Part shown: positions 28,064 to 35,486 of the stretch, piece after piece
How positions within the stretch are numbered: the first letter of the stretch is position 1
How the letters are laid out: each line of letters begins with the position of its first letter
Assembly (NCBI GenBank): GCA_022729575.1
Contig: DZAL01000008.1
Span: forward strand, 1-55,268
Direction of reading: 5' to 3'
Length of the DNA: 55,268 nt
DNA from: Thiomargarita sp.
Lineage (GTDB): Bacteria; Pseudomonadota; Gammaproteobacteria; Beggiatoales; Beggiatoaceae
Notes under the pieces: model-generated
The model's input: the letters and a program-made list of their open reading frames with translations, nothing else
The model's database searches: none
Told to the model about the DNA's origin: nothing
Made by a program: the position numbers and the translations under genes

Positions 28064-28075
28064 CGATTAAGATTT

Positions 28076-28415
28076 CAACCACCCCCTGCCCCTCCTTGTT
28101 AAGGAGGGGAGTAGACCCTCCTTGTTAAGGAGGGGAGCACACCCTACCAACTTAGTTGGCGCATACTCCCCTCCTTAACAAGGAGGGGCAGGGGGTGGTT
28201 TGGCGCATACTCCCCTCCTTAACAAGGAGGGGCAGGGGGTGGTTTGGCGCATACTCCCCTCCTTAACAAGGAGGGGCAGGGGGTGGTTATGCGTCACTGC
28301 CATTAAGTTAAGGAATCCCGCGGTCAGGTTTTAACCTTGAAGGTCTGGTTTTAGACCTTCAAGGTGTCTTTGGCCGGCTTAACTTAATGGCATTGGTGGT
28401 TATGCGTAAGGTGAG
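28076..28415. mobile_element. Expanded type A element with nested type B element
   Basis: Type A arms (CCACCCCCTGCCCCTCCTT and inverse) surround palindromes in which the segment GCATACTCCCCTCCTTAACA to GGGGGTGGTTTGGC is repeated in tandem (about 28158, 28207 and 28252, near 48-bp period). The right end is split by a 101-bp type B element (28295-28395) flanked by GTGGTTATGCGT (28283-28294, 28396-28407). This is the same insertion site and the same direct repeat as at 14918-15075, although the inserted type B subform differs. The element ends GCGTAAGGTGAG. Confidence 0.85.
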
Positions 28416-28442
28416 TTGACAACTTTCAAAAAGTTGTCAACT
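28414..28442. repeat. PAL33 variant with covarying stem pair
   Basis: The core TTGACAACTTTCAAAAAGTTGTCAA is kept, but the fourth stem pair T-A has become G-C on both arms (GAGTTGAC and GTCAACTC). It lies 65 bases upstream of the cytochrome gene and overlaps the end of the type A element. Confidence 0.75.
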
Positions 28443-28506
28443 CTCGAATACCGCCATTGGCTGGTAGGAACCACTTTTTTTAGTTCTCTAACTATAGGAA
28501 ATCTCA

Positions 28507-28896
28507 ATGTCAGAACAATTATCCGCTCAACCTACTCATACGATTTCAAAACCGCACTTATTAATTGGCGGGATTACTCTAGTTTCAATCCTCATGGGTG
28601 GATTGGTGTATTTTATAGTGTTCAATCAAAAACCGGATATTAGTCGTTTCGATATAGTCAAAGGCGAGAGTATCTATAACAATGTCTGTATTGCTTGTCA
28701 TGTAGATGGCCGTTTTGGCGCACCCAAAGTGGGAAATCACAAAGATTGGGCACCACGGTTAGCTAAAGGCTTAGATAACTTATTTCATAATGCGTGGCAA
28801 GGGCTAAATGCGATGCCACCTAAAGGAGGTCAGACACAACTATCAGAGGATGAAATAAAGGATATTGTAGCTTTTATGGTATCAAAATCTTGGTAG
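28507..28896 (+). CDS. Membrane-anchored class I cytochrome c (c5-like)
   Basis: A 129-residue monohaem cytochrome. Residues 18-40 form a single uncleaved membrane anchor with no good signal-peptidase site. The periplasmic part has the haem-binding CIACH (61-65) after GESIYNNV and a likely axial methionine M103 in NAMPPKGG, as in cytochrome c5/c555-type carriers. It would shuttle electrons at the outer face of the inner membrane. AGGA 8 bases upstream supports ATG 28507. There are no oxidase or sulfur-oxidation genes next to it, so its partner cannot be read from context. Confidence 0.88.
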   Translation: MSEQLSAQPTHTISKPHLLIGGITLVSILMGGLVYFIVFNQKPDISRFDIVKGESIYNNVCIACHVDGRFGAPKVGNHKDWAPRLAKGLDNLFHNAWQGLNAMPPKGGQTQLSEDEIKDIVAFMVSKSW

Positions 28897-28934
28897 AATA
28901 ATTGGGTAGTCTGGCACCAAGTAAAGATATAAAT

Positions 28935-28959
28935 CTGACAGGTCTAAAAGACCTGTCAG
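28935..28959 (+). terminator. Hairpin after the cytochrome gene
   Basis: An 11-bp perfect stem (CTGACAGGTCT and complement) with loop AAA lies 39 bases after the cytochrome stop. It lacks a T-run, so it is a possible terminator or a dispersed palindrome. Confidence 0.5.
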
Positions 28960-29030
28960 GTTTGAAACCTTGACCACCGAGGACACCGAGAGGACCTGGC
29001 GGTCGAAATCGCTAAGTGGCACGCACTCCT

Positions 29031-30674
29031 CTAATTGTTAGGCACTTGATACCCCGGAATTTGTGTCACGTCCACTTCATCTATTTGCTCGGCATCCAAA
29101 AATTTTTCGGCATAGCGTAAATAAACTTTCTCGTGAATAAACACATCGAAGAGGTCCGGGTCAATATGTTGCTCTAATTTCATGCGGCCTAAAATCGTCA
29201 AGGCTTCCGACAACGGCATCGGCTTTTTATAAGGGCGGTCTTTGGCGGTTAAGGCTTCAAACACATCGGCAATTCCCATAATCCGAGCCGGAATCGACAT
29301 CTGCTCACGAGTCAACCCTAACGGATAACCTTTGCCATCCATTCGTTCATGATGTCGCCCCGCATATTCAGGCACATTTTTGAGATGTGAAGGATAAGGC
29401 AAAGTCTCTAACATTTGGATGGTGGCCACAATATGATAGTTGATAATGTCACGCTCTTCCACCGTCAACGTGCCTCGGCTGATGGTGAGACTAGACACTT
29501 CATTGGCAGTAAGAAAATTAGTTTCATGCCCACCAGGACCTACCCAACGACGACGAGCAATTTGTTGTACTTGTTCTTTCTTTTCCTCCGACATAAATTC
29601 AGTGCCCAGATTACATAAATGCAAAAAATCTCGCTCCGTATGAAGGGACTCAACTTGTTGCGTGAATTCAGCATTTAACTTAGCTTTATCAATCGTATAT
29701 CCCAGTTCTAGGGCGGCTAATTGTTGTTTCAACTGGGCAATTTCAGCATCGCGTTTTAATACTTCAAAACGAGTATTAATCAGATGAATCCGGTCAAAAA
29801 TGCTTTCTAATTTAGTGGATTTGTCAATAATATGTTCCGGCGTGACAATTTTACCACAATCATGTAACCAACCGGCCACCCGCAACGCATAACGTTCTTC
29901 GTCATTCAATTTGAAATTTTGTAACTGACTGAGGTTGGTATTCGAAACTGCTTCCGCCAACATCATGGTTAATTCCGGCACTCGCCGACAATGGCCACCG
30001 GTGTAAGGAGATTTGTCATCAATCGCTTTAGCTATTAGTTCGATCAAGGCTTCAAATAAACGACGTTGTTCCTCTAATAAACGTTGATTAGTTAACGCCA
30101 TCGCAGCTTGAGAGGCGAGGGATTCGACTAATTCTTGTTCGGCCGGGCCAAAGGCAATGATCGTTTGAGTGAATGGATCGTAGGCATTGATGAGTTGCAA
30201 CACGCCAATAATTTCATTATTGTAGTCTTTCATCGGGACGGTTAAAAACGATTTGGAGTAATAACCGGTTTTTTTATCAAATTCACGGGTCCCGGAAAAT
30301 TCAAAGTTGGTGTCGGTATAAGCGTCTGAAATGTTAATGGTTTTACCTGTAATTGCGGCACAAACGGCTACTTTATCTAAATTTGCGGCGCCGTGGTCAT
30401 TATATAACGATAATGAGGGCAACATAATTGGAATACCAGTGGTCCCACCGCAGTGAATATTCAAAGTATTGGTGAGCATGATTTCAAATTTAAGTTGATT
30501 GTCAGAGGTACGAGTGTAAAGGGTGCCCCCATCGGCATAAGCAATGTTTTTGGCTTCGGTAAGTATCATTTCTAGTAGGTGAGTACCGTCTTTTTCGGCA
30601 GACAAGGCAATGCCGATTTTATTTAAGGTTTTGAGTCGGCCCATGAGGTCTGGGGTGGTCTGATTATTGGTCAT
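29031..30674 (-). CDS. GAF-HD-GYP protein (putative cyclic-di-GMP phosphodiesterase)
   Basis: About 547 residues, cytosolic. A GAF domain (about 10-190, ending FGPAEQELVESLASQAAMAL) precedes an HD-GYP domain. The metal motif LHDCGK, followed by TPEHIIDK, and the signature HHERMDGKGYP are present, as are NYHIVATIQML and ADVFEALTAKDRPYK, so hydrolysis of cyclic-di-GMP is likely. Unusually, about 100 residues including a coiled coil (FEVLKRDAEIAQLKQQLAAL) separate HD from GYP. ATG 30674 is preferred: AGG is 8 bases upstream, whereas the earlier in-frame codons fall in the PAL33 repeat. The GAF ligand is unknown. The gene stands alone between repeats. Confidence 0.9.
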   Translation of the reverse strand: MTNNQTTPDLMGRLKTLNKIGIALSAEKDGTHLLEMILTEAKNIAYADGGTLYTRTSDNQLKFEIMLTNTLNIHCGGTTGIPIMLPSLSLYNDHGAANLDKVAVCAAITGKTINISDAYTDTNFEFSGTREFDKKTGYYSKSFLTVPMKDYNNEIIGVLQLINAYDPFTQTIIAFGPAEQELVESLASQAAMALTNQRLLEEQRRLFEALIELIAKAIDDKSPYTGGHCRRVPELTMMLAEAVSNTNLSQLQNFKLNDEERYALRVAGWLHDCGKIVTPEHIIDKSTKLESIFDRIHLINTRFEVLKRDAEIAQLKQQLAALELGYTIDKAKLNAEFTQQVESLHTERDFLHLCNLGTEFMSEEKKEQVQQIARRRWVGPGGHETNFLTANEVSSLTISRGTLTVEERDIINYHIVATIQMLETLPYPSHLKNVPEYAGRHHERMDGKGYPLGLTREQMSIPARIMGIADVFEALTAKDRPYKKPMPLSEALTILGRMKLEQHIDPDLFDVFIHEKVYLRYAEKFLDAEQIDEVDVTQIPGYQVPNN

Positions 30675-30705
30675 TAATTTACCTATTATGGTGAATTTTG
30701 GTTTA

Positions 30706-30805
30706 AGATTTGACAACTTTCGAAAAGCCGATTTGACAACTTTCGAAAAGTTGTCAAATCTCGAACCAGAGCCGATTTGACAACTTTCAAAAAGTTGTCA
30801 AATCT
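30706..30805. repeat. PAL33 cluster: half copy plus two full copies
   Basis: A truncated copy (30706-30727) is followed by full copies at 30729-30761 and 30773-30805, upstream of the HD-GYP gene. The break in the first copy falls after the loop and joins directly to the next copy, a typical slippage product. Confidence 0.88.
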
Positions 30806-30817
30806 CGAGTTCGATTT

Positions 30818-30946
30818 ACCTTACGCACGGTTAACCCAACCACCCCCAACCCCTCCTTAGTAAGGAGGGGAGTACGCACCACCGGCACCGCTAGAATACT
30901 CCCCTCCTTACCAAGGAGGGGTTGGGGGTGGTCGTGCGTAAGGTGA
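30818..30946. mobile_element. Type A miniature element abutting the folD stop codon
   Basis: Ends ACCTTACGCACGGTTAAC and GTGCGTAAGGT enclose two CTCCTTA palindromes and CCACCCCCAACC/TTGGGGGTGG arms. The right end is 4 bases from the folD TAA (30951-30953). Confidence 0.85.
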
Positions 30947-30950
30947 GTTA

Positions 30951-31802
30951 TTAAGGATGATTTTGCGCGGCTTGTAAGGTATTTTCTAATAAACTCGCTA
31001 CCGTCATGGGACCGACTCCGCCGGGGACCGGCGTGATCCAACTAGCTCGTTTGGCCGCGTTAGCAAATTCTACATCTCCTACCAAGCGTCCATCGCTTAA
31101 ACGATTCATGCCGACATCTATTATCACGGCACCTGGTTTAATCCAATTGCCTTGCACGAAATTAGCTTGGCCAATGGCGACTACCACAATATCGGCTTGG
31201 CTAATTTTGCCAGCCAGGTTACAGGTGCGACTGTGGCAGACGGTAATGGTGCAACGGGCGGCTAATAATTCCAAGGCCATAGGTCGGCCCACAATATTCG
31301 ATTGGCCAATAATAATGGCATCTTGTCCCTCCAATGGAATCTTAGTATGATTTAACAGGGTCATAATTCCTTTCGGGGTACAAGAGCGAAGGAGCGGTAA
31401 TCGTAATGCTAATCGTCCCACGTTGTAAGGATGAAAACCGTCAACATCTTTATCGGGTCGAATTCGCTCGATAACGGTTTCGGTGTCAATTTGGCTAGGT
31501 AAGGGTAATTGGACCAAAATGCCGTCTATAGTCTCGTCTGCATTGAGTTGATCAAGTAAATCTAAAAGTTCAGCTTGAGAAGAGGTCTGAGGTAAGTCGT
31601 AGGCTTTAGAAATAAAACCGACTTCCGCACAGGCGTTGCGTTTATGGCGCACGTAAACTTGAGAAGCCGGATTGTTGCCTACTAAGACCACGGCGAGTCC
31701 TGGTGGACGTAAACCTTGTGCGAATCGTGTTTGAACTTGTTGTTGCAGTTGTTGCCGAATGTGGGTAGCGAGGGCTTTGCCATCAAGGAGGTTTGCAGTC
31801 AT
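30951..31802 (-). CDS. folD: Bifunctional methylenetetrahydrofolate dehydrogenase/cyclohydrolase
   Basis: A 283-residue cytosolic enzyme that interconverts 5,10-methylene-, 5,10-methenyl- and 10-formyl-tetrahydrofolate using NADP. Family signatures: [18 protein letters not shown] with the catalytic lysine, GILVQLPLP, the dinucleotide site [17 protein letters not shown], and [18 protein letters not shown]. The length is normal (E. coli 288). ATG 31802 gives [10 protein letters not shown], the family start; the longer frame adds 12 residues with no support. GGA lies about 11 bases upstream, a weak site. Confidence 0.95.
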   Translation of the reverse strand: MTANLLDGKALATHIRQQLQQQVQTRFAQGLRPPGLAVVLVGNNPASQVYVRHKRNACAEVGFISKAYDLPQTSSQAELLDLLDQLNADETIDGILVQLPLPSQIDTETVIERIRPDKDVDGFHPYNVGRLALRLPLLRSCTPKGIMTLLNHTKIPLEGQDAIIIGQSNIVGRPMALELLAARCTITVCHSRTCNLAGKISQADIVVVAIGQANFVQGNWIKPGAVIIDVGMNRLSDGRLVGDVEFANAAKRASWITPVPGGVGPMTVASLLENTLQAAQNHP

Positions 31803-31870
31803 TTGAAGTGTAGTCCTAATCGGTTGCGGTCGGTGCATCGTTGGTTAAATGATTGGTAGTGCTGAAAGGT

Positions 31871-32004
31871 CAATGCCATTAAGTTAAGCCGCGTTGGAGT
31901 CCAAACCTTCAGATTTGGACGAGATTGGTTAAGGTGAGACGGCGCTGCCAAATCTGAAGATTTGGACTCCAACGCCGTAACTTGAGCTTAACTTAATGGC
32001 AGTG
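31871..32004. mobile_element. Type B miniature element (134-bp form) with 12-bp direct repeats
   Basis: Ends CAATGCCATTAAGTTAAGCC and CTTAACTTAATGGCAGTG. The 12-bp sequence GTGCTGAAAGGT flanks it exactly (31859-31870 and 32005-32016). Inner arms GTTGGAGTCCAAA/TTTGGACTCCAAC form two facing hairpins. It has the same length and interior as the copy at 14930. It lies between the folD start and the bpt stop and contains no frame. Confidence 0.93.
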
Positions 32005-32050
32005 GTGCTGAAAGGTGGGTGACAGCATCTTTCAGGACTACCTAATTTTC

Positions 32051-32764
32051 TTAGTTTTCAAATAATTGCCAATGATGATGAGTTTGAGAATAAATTTCTA
32101 TCGGTTGGTAATCAATTTTATAACTCATTTTTCGGCATTCTTCAATCCAATAGCCTAAATATAGCCATGGTTTATTTAAACGTTTGGTCTCTTCGATTTC
32201 CCAGAGGATAGCATAGACACCTAAACTGCGAGAGGATAACGACGGTTCAAAAAAAGTATAGACCGCCGATAAGCCTTCTTTGAGGTGGTCAACTACGGCG
32301 ACGGCTATCAGCTGCGTCCCTAAGCGAAATTCATAAAATACCGTTTGCGCCCAGTGACAGGCCAAAAATTGAATATATCCTTGAGGACTAGGATTATCCA
32401 TGCCTCCTTTAGAATGACGAGACGATAAATAACGACAATATAGGTCAAAATGTTCGCGACTGAAAACTTTAGGGTGTGGAGTCACGGTAATTGCTTGATT
32501 TTTATTCCAAACTCGACGATGGTGTCGCTGGGGAAGAAATTGCTGAACCGGTACTCTTACTGGCACACAGGCTTGACAGGATGTGCAGTGAGGGCGGTAT
32601 AATAGATTACCATTGCGTCTAAAGCCCTGCTTCGCCAGTACGTCATAAAATTTCATATCTGTTAGTAGGTAGGGATCAATAAATGTGGTCGTGGCTTGAC
32701 GACAGGGTAGATAATTACATTTATGAGGAGGTGTAGAATATAAATGAATAATACGGTTACTCAT
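32051..32764 (-). CDS. bpt: Bacterial leucyltransferase of the N-degron pathway (aspartate/glutamate leucyltransferase)
   Basis: About 237 residues of the ATE1/Bpt family, which attaches leucine (or arginine) from aminoacyl-tRNA to N-terminal acidic residues, marking proteins for ClpS-ClpAP. Visible family features: the cysteine-rich N-terminus (KCNYLPCRQATTTF), YRPHCTSCQACVPVRVP, SRHSKGGMDNP, VVDHLKEGLSAVYTFFEP and LYLGYWIEECRKMSYK. Its ATG overlaps the end of aat by 8 bases (ATGAGTAA), so the two are translationally coupled. ClpS and ClpA are not in the window. Leucine specificity is inferred from the bacterial branch. Confidence 0.93.
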   Translation of the reverse strand: MSNRIIHLYSTPPHKCNYLPCRQATTTFIDPYLLTDMKFYDVLAKQGFRRNGNLLYRPHCTSCQACVPVRVPVQQFLPQRHHRRVWNKNQAITVTPHPKVFSREHFDLYCRYLSSRHSKGGMDNPSPQGYIQFLACHWAQTVFYEFRLGTQLIAVAVVDHLKEGLSAVYTFFEPSLSSRSLGVYAILWEIEETKRLNKPWLYLGYWIEECRKMSYKIDYQPIEIYSQTHHHWQLFEN

Positions 32765-33497
32765 ACGGCCATAAGGTCTCGATGGGTTCTTCAAACTGCC
32801 AAACACCAGTATAACCGGGATTAACACATAACTGGTTTAATAATTGCCGATATTGTTTTCGCGGAATCTCGACGGCACCGAAACTGACTAAGTAGTCAGT
32901 ATAGATTTGACAATCAATTAGTTCAAACTGCCAGCGTTGTAATTGCCAAACCAAATGGCTAAATGCGATTTTGGACGCATCTGAGATTCGACTAAACATC
33001 GATTCGCCAAAAAATACTTTGCCTAAAACGACCCCATATAGTCCTCCAACTAATTCTTCATGATCCCAAACTTCAACGGAATGAGCAAAGCCATACTCAT
33101 GTAATTGGCAATAAGCGTTGGCGAGGTCATCGGTAATCCAGGTACCAGCTTGATCATGACGCGGGACCGCCGCACATTGTTGAATCACTTCAACAAAATG
33201 TTGGTCTAAAGTTAAGGTAAATTTTCGTTTTCGAATCGTTTTACGCAAACTGCGTGATACTTTTAAATGCTCTGGAAACAAGACTAGACGTTGGCTCGGA
33301 GACCACCATAAAATAGGTTGGTCCTCACTATACCAGGGAAAAATACCTTGACGATAAGCCACCATGATTCGACTTGGTGTTAAATCCCCCCCAATCGCCA
33401 ACAGTCCATCTGGATGATCCAACGCCTGGTCTAATGGTGGAAAATCATAAGGACTGGCATGATCTGGAATCCAATAAGGACGACGCATAAGACGCAT
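32757..33497 (-). CDS. aat: Leucyl/phenylalanyl-tRNA--protein transferase
   Basis: A 246-residue transferase that adds Leu or Phe to N-terminal Lys/Arg (or Met), giving primary N-degrons for ClpS-ClpAP. Motifs: FPPLDQAL, GLLAIGGDLTPSRI, YRQGIFPWYSEDQPILWWSP, GTWITDDLANAYC, LVGGLYGVVLGKVFFGESMFS and DCQIYTDYLVSFGA. The start MRLMRRPYWIP (33497) has AAGGAG 7 bases upstream; the longer frame has none. It lies 11 bases after a small upstream gene and overlaps bpt by 8 bases, forming an N-degron operon. Confidence 0.95.
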   Translation of the reverse strand: MRLMRRPYWIPDHASPYDFPPLDQALDHPDGLLAIGGDLTPSRIMVAYRQGIFPWYSEDQPILWWSPSQRLVLFPEHLKVSRSLRKTIRKRKFTLTLDQHFVEVIQQCAAVPRHDQAGTWITDDLANAYCQLHEYGFAHSVEVWDHEELVGGLYGVVLGKVFFGESMFSRISDASKIAFSHLVWQLQRWQFELIDCQIYTDYLVSFGAVEIPRKQYRQLLNQLCVNPGYTGVWQFEEPIETLWPYE

Positions 33498-33508
33498 AAT
33501 AAGACTCC

Positions 33509-33712
33509 TTAGATCTGTGGATTTAACCAATCGGACCATTGGGCATGTTGTGATACGTCGATACCTTCACGAGCCGCTTGCAATAATAAATGATGTTGTA
33601 AGTCATATAACAACTCTGAATCTATTAAATTTATATATGATGGTAATTGTGAATATAATATATTATAAATTATCTTTAGTTCTTTGATCGGATAATCTTT
33701 TAAAAATTTCAT
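33509..33712 (-). CDS. Small hypothetical protein upstream of aat
   Basis: I do not recognise this 67-residue frame (MKFLKDYPIKELKIIYNILY to WSDWLNPQI). It has an AGG about 10 bases upstream of its ATG, has no low-complexity sequence, and ends 11 bases before the aat ATG, which has its own ribosome site within the end of this gene. It is predicted helical and soluble. Operon position suggests co-expression with aat and bpt. Whether it is conserved cannot be judged here, but it does not look like a shadow frame since nothing else is encoded there. Confidence 0.6.
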   Translation of the reverse strand: MKFLKDYPIKELKIIYNILYSQLPSYINLIDSELLYDLQHHLLLQAAREGIDVSQHAQWSDWLNPQI

Positions 33713-34080
33713 AACGTATTTACCTGTTTAAAGGAAATGAGTCTGAATATTTATACTTAATTTAAGCCTTTGTGACCAAATCTCACAATACTCTAACGTC
33801 TGATGATAACACATAGATGTTTGATGGTGTAGAGGTGTTTAAAAAAACATTGCTATTTTGATTCAGATGAGATTAATATGAAAATTGATAAATGTTTAAA
33901 CTTGGTACACTTTGGTCCGTAAATTATAAAAAATATTATCGCTTCGAGTGATAATATCTAAGTTTTTTCCACTTATTTAGAGTACCCATATACAACTTTT
34001 TCACCAATTGTATTAGAATTGAAATCAAACTATCAAAAATCACTACATTAACTATCGTTTGATGAAAGGAGAAAATCAAA
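33713..34080. promoter_or_regulatory. AT-rich divergent region with a candidate promoter for the DUF697 gene
   Basis: It separates the minus-strand aat operon from the plus-strand DUF697 gene. TTGGTA (33902-33907) and TATAAA (33925-33930), 17 bases apart, form a plausible plus-strand promoter with a leader of about 145 bases; AGGAGA is 9 bases before the ATG at 34081. No repeat family of this window is present, which is unusual here. Confidence 0.4.
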
Positions 34081-35331
34081 ATGAGCCAGATTAATTTTAC
34101 CGCGAGAACCGAACAAGCTAATGAAATACTTAGAAATTATGTGATTGCTTCAATGGGTGCAGCCTTAATACCGATTCCGATTTTTGATTTGGTGGCACTC
34201 ACAGGTATTCAATTAAAAATGTTACACCGCTTATCTCAAGTGTATGAAATTGAATACCTTGCTCATTTTGGTAAATCACTGGTAGCTTCTTTGCTCAGTG
34301 GATTAGTGTTGACACGAGCAGGGACCATTCTCGCTAGTTTAGCTAAAACTTTTCCTGGTGTGGGCACCGCGACGAGTATCGTTGGGGTATCTATTATTGG
34401 CGGTGCTTCCTCTTATGCCATTGGCAAAGTATTTATCCAACATTTTGAATCGGGAGGTACTTTTTTAACTTTTGATCCTAAACAGGTACGAGAACATTTT
34501 GTGAATGAATTTGAACGTGGCAAACAAGTGGTTATTGAATTAAAATCGACTCCAGGCCCGGCACCAACTACCGTTACTTCAGTCATTCCGCCGGTCAACG
34601 AAAATAAGGAGAGTGTGGCACCTACCAGCGAAACCGCAACTCTGAACGCTTCAGAGGAGAGAGGAGATGTGAAATTGACCCAACCCGCGGTCGAACCTCC
34701 ACCAGCGACTGAAGCAGGCCCCAGCGCGTGGCCGCTAGAAACTATCACCACGGAATCGACGAACCCAATGACCGAGACGGTAGCGACGGTCGAAACGTCA
34801 GTGCCTGTAGTAACCGAATCCATCATACCAACAGCACCCATGTCAGCAGGGTCAAAGCCAATAGACCCCCCCATGACCGAGGAAACAGCGGCAACGGTAA
34901 AATCACCACCAGTAACCACCCCAGAGGTAAATCCGACTGACGCTCAAAATAATCGCGTGTCAAAACTTTCCAAGTTAGCCACTTCGATTCGTTCTGCCAT
35001 CACTTCCCCAGCAACTATAGATTCATTGGTGAATATGTTATTCTCACCGGCCGCCTCCGCAGTTTCGGAATCTTCGCGGAAAAAAGCTTTGCCCATAACT
35101 GCGGTATCTGAAGATTTAGTCACGATGACTGAAAAAAATACGCAGGCTCATAACTGTTCTGCACCTATCAACGAGACTATTGCGGTAGAATCCAAGAATT
35201 TAGATACCTCCACTAAAATTGAAGTAACTACCGCTGAAAATAAAGAAGAGACGGTAGAGCACAAACCAGAGGAACCAACAGTTTCCCCTGAACTTTTAAA
35301 ATCTATTAAAAATTATGGATTTATAGAATAA
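34081..35331 (+). CDS. DUF697-domain protein with long Thr/Pro/Glu-rich tail
   Basis: A 416-residue protein. Residues about 10-160 match the DUF697 pattern: IASMGAALIPIPIFDLVALTG, IQLKMLHRLSQVYEI, then two hydrophobic helices (LVASLLSGLVLTRAG; VSIIGGASSYAIGKVF) and PGVG between them. DUF697 domains are membrane-associated helical modules often found after GTPase domains; none is present here. From about 165 on, the chain is low-complexity (Thr, Pro, Val, Glu, Ser), probably disordered, ending in a conserved-looking PELLKSIKNYGFIE. AGGAGA supports the start. The gene is single, and its 3' side meets a PAL33 pair shared with the convergent aldolase gene. Function is unknown. Confidence 0.85.
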   Translation: MSQINFTARTEQANEILRNYVIASMGAALIPIPIFDLVALTGIQLKMLHRLSQVYEIEYLAHFGKSLVASLLSGLVLTRAGTILASLAKTFPGVGTATSIVGVSIIGGASSYAIGKVFIQHFESGGTFLTFDPKQVREHFVNEFERGKQVVIELKSTPGPAPTTVTSVIPPVNENKESVAPTSETATLNASEERGDVKLTQPAVEPPPATEAGPSAWPLETITTESTNPMTETVATVETSVPVVTESIIPTAPMSAGSKPIDPPMTEETAATVKSPPVTTPEVNPTDAQNNRVSKLSKLATSIRSAITSPATIDSLVNMLFSPAASAVSESSRKKALPITAVSEDLVTMTEKNTQAHNCSAPINETIAVESKNLDTSTKIEVTTAENKEETVEHKPEEPTVSPELLKSIKNYGFIE

Positions 35332-35405
35332 TAACTTCCTTCTAAGTGGTAGTGATGCAATTTGGGTGACGGTGCCATTAGGACTGCCAGTCCTCGGTCA
35401 TCACC

Positions 35406-35482
35406 AGATTTGACAACTTTTCGAAAGTTGTCAAATCTAATCGAACTCCAGATTTGACAACTTTTCGAAAGTTGTCAAATCT
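35406..35482. repeat. PAL33 pair between convergent genes
   Basis: Copies at 35406-35438 and 35450-35482 with centre ACTTTTCGAAAGT, 5 bases before the stop codon of the minus-strand aldolase gene. It is the only pair lying solely between two 3' ends, so here a terminator-like role would be the simplest. Confidence 0.88.
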
Positions 35483-35486
35483 AAAA

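Noticed and set aside
34413..34919. Minus-strand frame of 168 codons in the DUF697 gene
   Set aside because: It is the complement of the low-complexity tail; composition mirrors it and no start signal exists.
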